From assembly GCA_029844215.1 (NCBI GenBank), contig CM056724.1, positions 82,541,093 through 82,605,092 on the forward strand: 64,000 nt of DNA, written 5' to 3'. Within the stretch, counting starts at the first letter, position 1. Each line of letters opens with the position of its first letter. Below the pieces are notes generated by a model. It was given only the letters and a program-made list of their open reading frames with translations. It searched no databases and was not told the DNA's origin. Positions 1 through 12,300 of the stretch are shown here, piece after piece. The position numbers and the translations under genes were made by a program. This DNA is from Przewalskia tangutica. Taxonomy: Eukaryota; Streptophyta; Magnoliopsida; Solanales; Solanaceae.

Positions 1-19
1 TCGAGGGACGTTTGCGTGT

Positions 20-1254
20 TGTTAGGTGTATTTTGTATACGCGTTGAAGTCATTTTTAGTTAGTATTTTTCCCATTTTTATTTAAATAAGGGTCGTGTTA
101 GGGTCATTTTTTTTTCTTTTGAGTCACAGCGGTTCTAAATGGCAAAATGGAAAAAAAAAGCTAAAAGTGAGCAGAAAAGGAGCTCACGACGCAAAAAGGA
201 CGAAAGTTGACATATCCGGACGAAAGAATGCAGGACCACGGTGTTATTCTGCAGGACTGCGGTGCCATAATTACTGAGAAGCCGCAGTACTTTCGGCACC
301 ACGGTGCCGATGCATGAATATCCAGTCCGAAACAGAATTGGCAAGGGACAAAAGGGTCCAAGACACACGTTTTTGACAACATATATAAACCTTTGAGACA
401 GATTTTAGGGATTATTCTACCATACATCTTCTTCTCTTGGGAAAAACACAACACAACGCTTGACGACTACAATTAGAGACCTAGTTCTAAGTATTTTTCT
501 TTCTTTTCTCTATTGTAATTCAGTTCATGTTTGGATTTGTATTAGTTCTTAGCATGTCTATGACTAGGAGCTAAACACTTTATTAGGGCTTTCCTATTGA
601 ATCGCTTGAAACTCTTATTCATGAATTAATGCACTAGTTTGATTTTCTTCTTCACTTGATTAAGATTTATTCAATATTGGTATGAATGTTTGATAGTTAA
701 TTGATCACTAATTATCATAATCTATATGATTTCGAATCAAGAACCGATGGGAGAGATTTGGATATGCTGTAATTGAATAGACATAGGTTAAACTCGCGGA
801 CGAAAGTAACCCGATACTTGTGTAGCATTATAGGTTATTGTTCTTAATCCTCCTATGTGGTAAAACCTATCATAGAAATATAGAAGGTTTCTGCATTGGG
901 GTTGAGCGATTATATATCCTAACCGAAATATAAGACAGTCTAGCTAACCGCTATCTTAACGTAGAAGAAGTCATTCTAGTTGCATTAAGGATTGAAAAGA
1001 GTGGATAGTTGAGGATATTGGAAGCCCTAATTCCTTCATAACTGATTAAACCTCAATAATTTAGTTTAATTCTTGCAATTACTCTACTAGTGTTAGATAA
1101 AAAGCAAATCAACTTATCGTTTTCCAAATAGATAACCTAGAATAGATGTTCGGTAATTAGAAACCAGTCTCTGAGGACGATATTCGGTCTTACCAGACTA
1201 TATTACTTGTAACGATACGTACACTTGCGTGAGCAATTGGAAATCGACCTAACA
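20..1254 (+). repeat. 5' LTR of Athila element 1
   Basis: Begins TGTTAGGTGT and ends CCTAACA, matching the copy at 7213-8428 over its whole length. Relative to the 3' copy it has a 17-20 bp extra stretch near 385-400 and an intact GC-rich palindrome at 293-310, which is partly deleted in the 3' copy. Two GC-rich boxes of the form GCAGGACCRCGGTG lie at 230-270. LTRs carry the promoter and the polyadenylation signals of the element. Confidence 0.92.
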
Positions 1255-1260
1255 AGTTTT

Positions 1261-1278
1261 TGGCGCCGTTGTCGGGGA
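1261..1278 (+). promoter_or_regulatory. Primer binding site, tRNA-Asp type
   Basis: TGGCGCCGTTGTCGGGGA lies 6 bp after the 5' LTR. It is complementary to the 3' end of plant tRNA-Asp(GTC) with one mismatch (T for C at position 12). This primer is the usual one for Athila elements. Confidence 0.85.
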
Positions 1279-1464
1279 CTGGCGTACTTCTAATATCGAA
1301 CTATTTATTCTTAACTTGTTCTGAGAGCATATTTTTATCAATTTTTGTTGTTTTTGTAATTTTGCAGGTAAAGTCAAGAATTGGTACATGGACTATCACT
1401 ATCAGGGGCTGCAGGACTATGACATTTGTCCACCGCAGCGATTTAGACCACATGTGCCCCGCAA

Positions 1465-1959
1465 GAGGAGCGAAATGAGCTGCAGGAAGCCTTACTCAGG
1501 CTCACCGAGTTCCAGAATCCTCAAGGCCTAACTTATCCACCACAGAATCAAGCTCCATCAGGAGAGCTAGATAACATGGGAGCAGTTCTTTGGGCACTCT
1601 CAAATGCCCAAAATCAGTTCATGGTGGAAACAAGATCATCCATCAGGAATCTAGAGATGCAGTTGGGCAAATGAAGCAATAAGCCGAGAAAGCGGTATGC
1701 GCGGAACTGCCCTAGCAATACTGGTGCAGACCCACAAGAACAGTGCCAAGCAATTGATTTGAGAAGTGGCAAACACATGGAGACAGGTTCATCCCCAATA
1801 TGTCCAGAAAAAAATGGTGAACCCAGTAAGGTGAAGGAGTCAGAGGATGCAATAATCATAGAAGATCTTCCTACGGACCAAAGATCACCACCAGCAGTCG
1901 TTGACACACCGCAGGTGAAGATACCATATTCTCAGAGACTTAGAAAACAATTCTCTTGA
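1465..1959 (+). pseudogene. Athila gag, C-terminal remnant
   Basis: Only the C-terminal part of gag remains. The frame from 1465 reads through one TGA (1672-1674) to the stop at 1957-1959. It contains the segment QFMVETRSSIRNLEMQLG and later IDLRSGKHMETG, both matched by the second Athila copy near 51.7-52.0 kb. The N-terminal core and zinc knuckle are absent, so this copy makes no usable Gag. The linker to the protease (1960-2087) is recognisable, but a run of nine A's at 2073-2082 shifts the frame. Confidence 0.7.
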
Positions 1960-2087
1960 CAAGCAGTTTTCTACGTTTCTGGAGGTCTTTAAAAACTGCA
2001 CATCAACATTCCATTTGCTGAAGCCTTAGAACAAATGTCAAGTTATGTGAAGTTCATGAAGGAGATCCTCTGTAAAAAAAAAGGAGG

Positions 2088-2585
2088 TTGGAGGAGTATG
2101 AAATAGTGGTGTTGACTGAGAAATGCCGTGCCATCCTACAGAGAAAGTTACCTCAAAAGTTGAAAGATCCGGGAAGCTTCACCATCCCTTGCACTATAGG
2201 GAAGTTTGAATGTCAACAGACTCTATGTGATCTGGGGGCAAGTATAAATTTGATGCCCTATTCTGTGTTCAGCAAACTTGGAGTGGGGGAAGCAAGACCT
2301 ACAACCATAACCTTAAAACTAGCAGATCGCTCTATCGTCCACCCTAGAGGAATAATCGAGAATGTGTTGGTTAAGGTGGACAAGTTTATCTTCCCCACTG
2401 ATTTCATCATCCTAGACATGGAAGAAGATGAAGAGATGCCCATCATCTTTGGCAGGACATTCTTAGCCACGGTACATGCACTCATTGATGTTCAGAAAGG
2501 TGAGCTGAGACTTCTTGTTCAGGGAGAAGAGGTGATTTTCAATGTATTCAGGGCAACAACCTACCCAAGGGCAAGTGATAACTGA
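2088..2585 (+). CDS. Athila retropepsin-like aspartic protease domain
   Basis: A 165-residue open frame. It holds the retropepsin active-site loop LCDLGASINLMPYSVF at about residues 46-61 and the flap and substrate-strand segment RSIVHPRGIIENVLV at about 84-98. It ends in the ILGR/FLAT-like strand (IIFGRTFLAT) typical of Athila-clade proteases. In the intact element it would cleave Gag-Pol. Here it is separated from RT by a short gap with stops (2586-2706). The start ATG is simply the first in frame; the true frame enters from the gag linker upstream. Confidence 0.8.
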   Translation: MEEYEIVVLTEKCRAILQRKLPQKLKDPGSFTIPCTIGKFECQQTLCDLGASINLMPYSVFSKLGVGEARPTTITLKLADRSIVHPRGIIENVLVKVDKFIFPTDFIILDMEEDEEMPIIFGRTFLATVHALIDVQKGELRLLVQGEEVIFNVFRATTYPRASDN

Positions 2586-2706
2586 TATGCTATTGATGTG
2601 GTTGATAAAGCAGTTTCTGAAAACGGGTTCAGGAGTGCGGATGCTCTTGAAGTGTTGATGACACAATAGGATGATGATAGTGGTAATGACACATAATTGA
2701 TGGAGT

Positions 2707-5700
2707 ATGCGAATTGGTTGGATTCCAATGAGCCCTGCTATAAAAAAATATGAGGAGCTAGGAACCATGCCAGAGAGACCAGTGTCATCCACAGAACAAG
2801 CTCCAGAACTAGAGTTGAAGACTCTGCCAGATCATTTGCACTATCAATATCTAGGTGAGAACCACTCCTTACCAGTGATCGTATCATGTCATCTATCCAA
2901 AGTGGAGGTTGAAAAACTGTTGAGAGTATTGAGGGCTCACAAGCTCACGATTGGGTGGACACTGGCAGACATTAGAGGGATAAGTCCTTCTATAGTAATG
3001 CACAAAATTCGTCTAGAAGATGAGAGTAGACCCTCCATTGAGGCACATAGGAGACTAAATCCAACCATGAAAGAGGTGGTGAGAAAAGAGATCCTGAAAT
3101 GGCTCGATGTTGGGGTGATTTATCCTATCTCTGACAGTGCATGGGTAAGCCCTGTGCAAATGGTACCCAATAAAGGTGGCATGACTGTGGTGACTAACAA
3201 AAAGAATGAGCTTATTCCATCCAGAACAACTACAACGTGGAGAATGTGTATTGACTACCGCAAGTTGAACAAAGCAACCAGGAATGATCATTTTCCTTTG
3301 CCTTTTCTTGACCAAATGCTTGACAGGCTTGCAGGACACAACTACTATTGCTTCCTGGATGGTTATTCAGGGTATCATCAAATTGTCATCTCTCCAGAAG
3401 ATCAGGAGAAGACAACCTTCACATGCCCCTTTGGTACGTTTGCTTTCAGGAGAATGCCATTTGGGCTTTGCAATGCACCCGCCACCTTTCAGCGTTGTAT
3501 GATGGCTATCTTTTCTGACATGGTGGAGAGGACCATAGAAATCTTCATGGATGATTTTTCTGTTTTTGGGTCCTCCTTTGATGAATGCTTAAAGCATTTA
3601 GAAGCAGTGTTGCAGCGGTGCAAAGACTCGAATCTGGTGCTGAACTGGGAGAAGTGTCACTTTATGGTGCAGGAAGGTATCGTTCTTGGCCACAAGATTT
3701 CCAGCAAAGGCATTGAGGTAGACAAGGCTAAGGTTTCAGTGATCGAAAATCTGCCACCTCCAGTATCGGTAAAAGGGATCAAAAGTTTCCTTGGGCACGC
3801 TGGTTTCTACAGAAGATTCATCAAGGACTTCTCAAGGATATCTAAACCTTTATCCACCTTGTTGATGAATGGGGTTACTTTTGAATTCAATGAAGAATGT
3901 CTGACTGTCTTTCAAATACTTAACGAGAGGCTAACCTCAGCACCTATAGTCACTGCACCTGACTGGACACTCCCATTTGAATTAATGTGCGATGCAAATG
4001 ACTACGCAGTGGGAGCAGTTCTTGGACAGAGAATTGACAAGGTATTCAGGTCAATTTACTATGCTAGCAAAACCCTCAATGATGCTCAGTTGAATTATGC
4101 GACGACAGAGAAAGAGCTGCTAGCCATAGTATACACATTTGAAAACTTCAGGACATACCTCATTAGGAATAAGGTGATAGTGTACACTGATCACTCAGCC
4201 ATTAAGTATTTGATGACTAAGAAAGATGCAAAATCTCGGCTTATACGATGTGTGTTGTTACTACAAGAATTTGACATAGAGATCCGCGATAAAAAGGGGA
4301 CTGAGAACGTGGTTGCAGACCACTTGTTAAGGCTTGAAGTGGAAGAGAGTCAGAACACCAAGGATGTGCAAATAAATGACTACTTCTCAGACGAGCAACT
4401 GTTTCAGGTAAGTACCCGTGTAAATTTACCTTGGTTCGTTGACTTTGTTAATTTTCTTGCAACAAAAGTATTGCCTTCAGGAATGACAAGGCAGCAGGTG
4501 AAAAAGTTATATTCAGAGGTAAAACATTACTACTGGGAGGAGCCAATTCTCTACAAGCACTGTGCTGATCAAGTCATAAGCCGGTGCGTACCCGAGGATG
4601 AAATGCACCAAATTCTTACTCATTGTCACACCTTGCAATGTGGTAGGCATTTTGGAGCATCAGGGACAGCAGCCAAGGTATTGCAGAGTGCATTCTATTA
4701 GCCAAACCTATTCAAGGATGCCAACTCCTTCGTGAGGGGTTGTGATCGTTGCCAAAGAACTGGGAACATGTCAAGGCGAAATGAAATGCCCCTAACTGGG
4801 ATCTTAGAAGTGGAGTTGTTTGACGTGTGGGGGATTGATTTCATGGGCCCGTTCCCAACGTCCTTTGGGAACCAATACATTCTTCTCGCAGTGGATTATG
4901 TGTCCAAATGGGTCGAGGCAGTGGCTACGAAAGAGAATGATAGTAAAATTGTCTTGAAATTCCTCCATAAAAACATATTCACAAGGTTTGACACTCCAAG
5001 AGCCCTCATCAGCGATGAAGGGAGTCATTTTTGCAACAAGCAGCTTGACACCTTGCTGGCACGTTATGGAGTCTACCACAGGACTGCTTTGCCATACCAC
5101 CCGCAAGCCAATGGACATGCTGAAATTTCAAACAGGGCAGTGAAAAACATACTAGAAAAGACAGTGGATGGCTCAAGGAAGAATTGGTCTACGAAGCTGG
5201 ATGATGCACTATGGGCCTATAGGACAACTTTCAAGACTCCCATTGGGATGTCACCATACAAGATGGTCTATGTGAAGACATGTCATCTACCGGTGGAGTT
5301 TGAACACAGGGCATACTGGGCAATGAGAAAGCTGAACATGGATGCCAAAACAATGAGGCGTAAGAGATCACTGCAACTAAATGAGCTAGATGAATTTGAA
5401 CAATGCACATGAAAATGCAAAATCTGAGGAAAGGGCCAAGGCATGGCACGACAAGAACTTGATCCTGAAAGAGATACAGCTTGGGCAACAAGTACTCCTA
5501 TTCAACTCAAGGCTTAGATTGTTCCCAGGCAAGTTAAAGTCCAGATGGTCAGGGCCATTCGTTGTGGAGAAAGTGATCCCCTATGGTGCAGTCGAAGTGA
5601 GAGGGAAAAAAGGTGCTCCATTCAAAGTGAACGGACAGAGAGTGAAATCATACTTATTGAATGACATAGAACAACTCAACTCTACTATCTGTTTCAAGCC

Positions 5701-5707
5701 ACAGTAA
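2707..5707 (+). pseudogene. Athila pol: reverse transcriptase, RNase H, integrase (one stop, one frameshift)
   Basis: The first 664 codons (to 4701) give RT with the catalytic IFMDDF at residues 279-284 and RNase H starting near residue 429 ([14 protein letters not shown], then [10 protein letters not shown]). The H2C2 zinc-finger start of integrase is split by an in-frame TAG at 4699-4701. The same frame resumes to 5412 with the other half (CDRCQRTG) and the integrase core, where the D, D, E residues sit in [14 protein letters not shown] and [10 protein letters not shown] frameshift near 5400 moves the C-terminal integrase part into another frame (5390-5707). This is the best preserved pol in the window: one nonsense change and one indel. 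It copies and inserts the element's cDNA. Confidence 0.88.
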
Positions 5708-7192
5708 AGAGGAACATGCGTCCGGTTAAAATATGTTAAAAACAACGCTACTTGAGAGGCAACCCAATGTTTAAATTATGCAATTAGTTTAAATAGAACA
5801 TTCTTACTTTTGGTATTTTTGTTTTGTTGTGATGAGGTGAGGGAATCGACATGAAACGGAAGCGAATACACGAAATCTGCATAACAAGAAAGATTCGTGG
5901 CCGCGACGCCTATTTTTCTGCAGGTGCAGAGTTTAGGCGCGACGCTCAGGGGATTTCAGAAAAATAAAAAGCCCTAAATCACCAAATCCCTTCCCACATA
6001 TACCGTCTCAATGCAACATCCGCCGCCACCACCACCATTTTGAACCGCTATTGTCTGTAAGTCGTCCCTTTTATTTTTTTAAGTCTTACACATTTGGGAC
6101 AATGTGTCGTTTAAGTTTGGGGGGGGGGTTCTTATTTTATTTTTAGTATGTCTGTTTTTGAGTCTTTTCGATTGATTTTCGTGTCATATTTGAGTCAATT
6201 TTTTTATTTATGAGTCATACATGTTGTAGTTACTGAAAACGCCTAGGGAATCAAGTGGGATAATGTAATGGAATGAGAAGCCAAAATTTGTGTGCTTAAG
6301 TTAGATATGTCAAAGATTCATGTAAGTCTAATTATTTGGAATATTTTGTGCTTAGCCTATGTATGCCAATTGTGAAAAGAATGATTGAAACATGTCTATG
6401 AAGTCTGCGTGCTTGTTATTTGAGGCGAAATAGTTAAAGATGTACATGTTTAGGGAGATGACTCAGACATTTCTTTGTTAGCCCTTCTTACCTTTAGGTT
6501 ACCTATCATGCAGTAAATTATCCCTAGTCAGCCCCTTTGAGCCTAAAATAAGTTGTTTCTTTGACACCCCATGATTTACTTGTGTGTCATAAGTAGTAAG
6601 TGAAAACATGAATGAAAAAGAGTGAAAAATAAATATCAAAAGAGAGTGAAAAAAAATTGATGCACCCCAATGAAAAAATGTAAAAGCTTAAGTTTGGGGG
6701 TGCCTATGTGAATGTGTTTCATGCTCTCAAAAAGAGAAGAGGGGAATGATAGGTATGAACGGAAAGAATACCAAAATGAAGGACACAATGGTTGAATGAG
6801 AAAAACGCTTATGATACGTAATTTGAGCCTAAATGCCAACTTTTATCTACCCCTGCCTAAGCCTACATTACAACCCTAAAAAGTCCTGAAGATCTCTAGA
6901 GTGTATGTCTATGATTAGTGGAGAATAACAAGTAAACAGGCACATAGAACTAAATGAAATTGACATGCATAGGTTAGTGTTCATGTTTTCATTGAGTGTG
7001 ATTGAAATGAATTTGCGAAATATCTGGCTTGAAATTCTAGATTTCTATATTCATGCTATATATGTTCCAGCATATTATTCCAACTGACATTCATGCTTTT
7101 CTAAGTAACCTTGTGCAGCTGCTTGATTTTAGTATTTGAGTCTGTTGTTTTGTTTCTTTGATTTTAGTTTGATCTTTGCTCGAGGGCAAGCA
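5708..7192 (+). other. Athila element 1 non-coding 3' region
   Basis: About 1.5 kb without a usable frame on the sense strand. Some Athila copies carry an envelope-like ORF here; I see none. It contains a GC-rich inverted motif (about 5893-5953), a nine-base G run at 6119-6127 and A/T-rich spacer. The opening GCTACTTGAGAGGCAACCCA (about 5746-5767) recurs in reverse at 50.64-50.68 kb in the second Athila copy, which marks the equivalent point there. Confidence 0.6.
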
Positions 7193-7212
7193 AAGGTTAA
7201 GTTTGGGGTATT
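7193..7212 (+). promoter_or_regulatory. Polypurine tract of Athila element 1
   Basis: A purine-rich stretch (AGGTTAAGTTTGGGGTATTT) directly before the 3' LTR, where plus-strand DNA synthesis would start. Confidence 0.6.
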
Positions 7213-8428
7213 TGTTAGGTGTATTTTGTATACGCGTTTGAGTCATTTTTAGTTGGTATTTTTCCTATTTTCGTTTAAATAAGTGTCGTGTTAGGGTCGT
7301 TTTTCTTTCTTTTGAGTCACAGCGGTTCTAAATTGCAAAATGGCAAAAAGAAGCTAAAAGTGGGCAGAAAAGGAGCTCACGAAGCAAAAAAAAATGAAAG
7401 TTGGCAGATCCGGATGAAAGACTGCAGGACCGCGGTGCCATTCTGCAGGACCGCGGTGCCATAATTACTGAGAAGCCGCAGTACTTTCGGCACTGATGCG
7501 ACAATTTCCACTCCGAAACAGAATTGACAAGGGGCAAAAGGGTCCAAGGCACACGTTTTGACAACATATAAGGGACATATTTTAGGGATTATTCTACCAT
7601 ACATCTTCTCTTGGGAAAAACACAACACAACGCTTGACGGCTACAATTAGAGACCTAGTTCCAAGTATTTTTCTTTCTTTTCTCTATTGTAATTCAGTTC
7701 ATGTTTGGATTTGTATTAGTTCTTAGCATGTCTATGGCTAGGAGCTAAACACTTTATTAGAGCTTTCCTATTGAATCGCTTGAAACTCTTATTCATGAAT
7801 TAATGCATTAGTTTTATTTTCTTCTTCACTTGATTAAGATTTATTCAATATTGGTATGAATGTTTGATAGTTAATTGATCACTAATTATCATAATCTATA
7901 TGATTTCGAATCAAGAACCGAGAGGAGAGATTTGGATATGTTGTAATTGAATAGACATATGTTAAACTCGCGGACGAAAGTACCCCGATACTTGTGTAGC
8001 ATTATAGGTTATTGTTCTTAATCCTGCTATGTGGTAAAACCTATCATAGAAATATAGAAGGTTTCTGCACTGGGGTTGAGCGATTATATATCCTAACCGA
8101 AATATAAGACAGTCTAGCTAACCGCTATCTTAACGTAGAAGAAGTCATTCTAGTTGCATTAAGGATTGAAAAGAGTGGATAGTTGAGGATATTGGAAGCC
8201 CTAATTCCTTCATAACTGATTAAACCTCAATAATTTAGTTTAATTCTTGCAATTACTCTACTAGTGTTAGATAAAAATCAAATCAACTTATCGTTTTCCA
8301 AATAGATAACCTAGAATAGATGTTCGGTAATTAGAAACCAGTCTCTGAGGACGATATTCGGTCTTACCAGACTATATTACTTGTAACGATACGTACACTT
8401 GCGTGAGCAATTGGAAATCGGCCTAACA
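7213..8428 (+). repeat. 3' LTR of Athila element 1
   Basis: Matches 20-1254 from TGTTAGGTGT to GCCTAACA. Small deletions are visible around 7495-7505 and 7560-7580. It ends against CslE intron 7 sequence. Confidence 0.92.
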
Positions 8429-9015
8429 TTTGTGCACCCTCGGACTACACCAAGACACAGATTAAGCAGATTGCTATCTCCAAAATGTAAGTCTTCTATC
8501 GAAGTATTACATTTACTGTGTGGTTTTGTTTACATTACATATTCATATTACAGTTCGACCGAAAGTCGGGTTTGAAACATAAATTTTCAAATTCCGCTGC
8601 GTGTAAGAAAACACCTACAGTTTGATCATTCTTTGTTTGTATGTGTCAAACCATAACAGACAGTAGATTTAATAGGACGAAGTCCACAAGTGTATATATT
8701 TCATTGATAGCATCATTGCCACTCCTGGGATAACTTCAATTTCGACATATTTAAGGTAAAAGTTCTTTAAAGTGGAATTCTGGTATTCTTATTGACTCAA
8801 AAGAGGCTACAACATTTTTGCTCAGCAATCAACTTGTGGAGTAAATTAGACAGGTATTGTTGATGATTCTATTATAGCTCTAAAGTAAGTTGAGTTCGCA
8901 CCAAACAGAAAAAGAATAAGTTTGTAATTTCCGAATTTATCTTAGCTAAACCCATCGAATTAAAGTTTAAGTATGATGTTGTTAAGAAAATGGCGATAAT
9001 TAAGGGGCGAAATAC
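8429..9015 (-). other. CslE intron 7 sequence, cut off by the Athila element
   Basis: A/T-rich DNA after the splice donor of CslE exon 7 (GT at 9015-9014 on the minus strand). I looked for the expected last CslE exon, coding the C-terminal membrane helices, and did not find it in any frame before the LTR begins. The exon is either lost or beyond the left edge of the window, on the far side of element 1. Confidence 0.6.
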
Positions 9016-9363
9016 CTGTGGAAACAAGGAAATTCCTTTGAGTAGATAAAGCGAAGGGACGATAGAATAGTACAGAGTCGCCAAGAAATTCGGAGACCAT
9101 AGGCAGTAAGTGAGATACCCAAGCATATGGCAAAAATTGAGCTTTCCAAGTCCATACCGAACAGGGCTATACTTGGAAAGCAGAATAGTTAAGTCGCCCT
9201 CGGACCATCTCTTATGCTGCACTAGTATCTGATCCAAAGTTGTTGCAGTAAGCCCTAAAAATGCCTTCCTTTTCGGACGATAATAAACGGATTTCCAACC
9301 TTTACACTGAATTGTCAACCCGGTCAATACATCTTCGACTGGGCACCCGTACTTCAAACCAAT
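9016..9363 (-). CDS. CslE: CslE exon 7 (VED and QxxRW motifs, start of the C-terminal helices)
   Basis: 116 codons, phase 0, acceptor GGCAG and donor CAG|GTATTT at 9015. It contains CPVEDV (catalytic base region, usually TED) and [12 protein letters not shown] (QxxRW). The first C-terminal membrane helices follow ([20 protein letters not shown] and [14 protein letters not shown]). Confidence 0.88.
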
Positions 9364-12300
9364 CTGCCGCCATGTTCATAAAGTTCATAACGAGTCAATT
9401 ACTAAAGTGTGTGACCATCTCATCTAATATTTTAAGATTTTAGAGATAAAACACTTTTATTTACTTATTTATGTCTTCAACATTAGATTAGACTTACCTC
9501 ATTTCCCCATTGAGTGTTTTGCTCGTACGTAGAACTTGCTAATATTTCTAGTCTTTCTTCCAACTCGTGCACATTTTTTTCTGTCTTTTCAGGACATGTA
9601 CTCTTCAAATCAGTCTTAGCTTCCTTGCTAATCTCTCTACCATAAAGGGTATCTCTCCTATGAAAGCAGCCAGTTCCAACATACATCGGGCCTCCATTAC
9701 CATCCACACCATGGAATTCCACCTTAAGTTGACGTAAAAATAATGGAAGGAAAATTTTATTCATCAACACACATTGAATGATTCGGGAGATGAAACAAAC
9801 TAGAGATGTACTGACCTCATCGATTACTCTTAAAGAACCATAAACTTCGTTTTTAGTGGTATTTTCGAAAGTTTGTGGAAATTGCACGAATGCAATTTCA
9901 TGGCTTCTTTCTTCATCCATAAAGAAGCAAAGAGCATCTTGAATCGAGTTTGAGTTGTTCGAGTACATATCACAATCTACACTCAGAATTACTGGCCCAT
10001 TGCTGATCTCTGACGACACCCTGATCTGAAAGTTTTAATTACAAAATCATCCACATTTTTATCCAAGATTTCATGAAGTAACAAAAACATCTTGCTCACT
10101 TATGTTATGAGCAACTGGTACTAGACTTACCAATGCATTCATCGCCCCGGCTTTGAAATTATGGAAGTGCTGAGGATGCTTCTCCCGAACCACATAGACC
10201 AAAGTTGGCAGTCTTACCCCGTCAATGTCCTTTGTCTCTTCGTCTCTGCTGTCGATTAGTATCTAGTACGCGAATGAAAGCAGACATAGATAAGATCAGA
10301 TATGTAAAGTTGCATTTATACTATCCATTAATCCATATGTGATAGTCAGCAGCGGACCCACCTTTAACGAAGAGGATTCAATTGAATCCCCTTCATCGGA
10401 AAATTACACTGTACAAAGAAGAGTAAAAACTTTTTTATTGTGTATATATAAATTGTTGAATCTCTCTTAACATAAGAAACGACTACATGGCCTAACTTGC
10501 ACTAGTACTTTTAATATTATGTTTTTTTCTTTTTTATACCTGCAAGATAGCAGCATGTTTTTTCTTGGATGAATATGAATCCCATTTGGAAAATCCCGTG
10601 TATTCTAATTTTGCTTGATCAGAGACTGTTCCAGCCTTGCATGCAGCTTCAATTCTGTTTGCCATGTCCTCGTATAGTCTCTGCAGCATTAAGAAAGGAC
10701 GTTGGCTATCAAACCGTATATATACCTCAGCATTTTATCGATTTCACTTACTAACTGTCAACAGTTTTATGGTAAATAAGGAACAGAATTCGAAGATAAA
10801 ATCGATGGTGCTTATTACATACAAAATCAGAAGCATAAAAAGAACAGATTGTCACTCCTATAATAATTTTGCATATAATGGGCAGCTATTTAATTGAATC
10901 AAACTAGATTAGCACCTTTTACCTATGTTGCTCGGACTCTTAAAAAATGTTGTTGGTGCGTGTCGGAACCTCCAAAAGTAGGCATTGTGGAAGATCCGAC
11001 ACATGTGAGGACACAATTTTGGAGAGTCCGAGCAAAATAGCCTTTGCAGAGAGAGCAGTAACTTGTAAACTTTTCATATGCAGCCTCATCATCAAGTAGT
11101 AGGTAATGGACAACAAGAATAAAAGATGAATATACAGTTTACTCAAGGTGGTTGGCAGAACCATTCACCTACTATGTTGCAGTTGGTATATAAATAATTG
11201 AGAAGTTTAACAACTTAATCATTTGGACCAATAACTTTCAATGAACAAAACAATACTTTAAACCCTTACCATCCTCCATGATAGTAAAGAACAAATTTAT
11301 AGGACACGTAGTTTAACAAAGAAAGACTTTTGACACATACGAAAAGCATCTTTAGAATTTATGTCTATGACTATAAGAGCACGCCACTAAGAATAAAATA
11401 TGACTTCAAAGTTGAAGAGTTTCCAAGAATATAAACGCGTCGTTCTTTCTGAAACAGACTAAAAAGAAGCTAATGCCATATAAATTGAAACAGAGGGAGT
11501 ACCTTTATTTCGGAAAAATCTGCATCGGATTGATCCGACACAGACAAAGACGTAAAATAGGCAGCAGGGGATCTCGGCTCAACGCTGAATTTCTTGCAAT
11601 AGGGAAGCCAATGCTTTGCAAAGCGAGAAGCTTCTAGCAAGGCATAAAAGGTAAGCTCGGAGCCAGCATCATCTGAGAGATAAACACTTAGCTTTTCTGG
11701 TGGATAATTGTAAGCCATGACTGATAAAACTGTATTTATCACCATAATTGGTGGCTCTATTGCAGGATCAGCTGTGCACACAAACACATCTACTCTTGGC
11801 AACTCATTCTCATACCTGTTAAATGGATAAAACTAAATAATTAAGTAAATAAAATCTACTCTCTCTAACAATCTAAAATTTTAGATGATATGATGGTATT
11901 GGAGTAATTCCGAGTTCAAATCTATCTCTACTCTTAATAAAAAAAAACGTTTACGTGCTTGACACATAAAACAATGAGGCCCTTATATGAGGGGTGATAT
12001 GAAAATATAATTAAATGAATAAACAAGTGATCTGCTCAATCAACAACAATAACTACGTCTTAGTTCAAAACAAGTTGAGATACGCTATATGAATCCTCGC
12101 TGCTTCTTTTAGCTCAACTTATTGTTGGGTTTTGATATTGGTGAATGGGAAATGATGAAGGAAATGTAAAAGGTCCCTTGTCCCACATCGGAAAAAGAGA
12201 TAAAAAGAGAAGTGTATATATTACATTACACCTTCTCTAGTCACTAAAAGGGTTGAGGGGGACCCCTCGCGCCGTCGTCGTTGCTCGGCTCAGCTCGGAT

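Larger units (their letters stand above)
20..8428 (+). mobile_element. Athila-type Ty3/gypsy LTR retrotransposon (element 1), nearly full length
   Basis: A complete LTR-bounded element: LTRs at 20-1254 and 7213-8428, a tRNA-Asp-type primer site, residual gag, protease, RT-RNaseH-integrase, a long non-coding 3' region and a polypurine tract. The tRNA-Asp primer, the protease and the long 3' tail are typical of Athila. The LTRs look almost identical by eye apart from small indels, so the insertion is probably fairly recent. A clean target duplication is not visible: the flanks are CGTGT (15-19) and TTTGT (8429-8433). Most of gag is missing, so this copy cannot be autonomous. It lies immediately 3' of the last CslE exon found. 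Confidence 0.92.

Noticed and set aside
5708..7212. Possible envelope-like gene in the 3' part of Athila element 1
   Set aside because: No sense-strand frame of useful length and no signal peptide or membrane segment in a plausible frame.
8429..8900. Possible last CslE exon before the Athila LTR
   Set aside because: No frame resembles the CslE C-terminal helices, and no acceptor leads into a suitable phase-0 frame.
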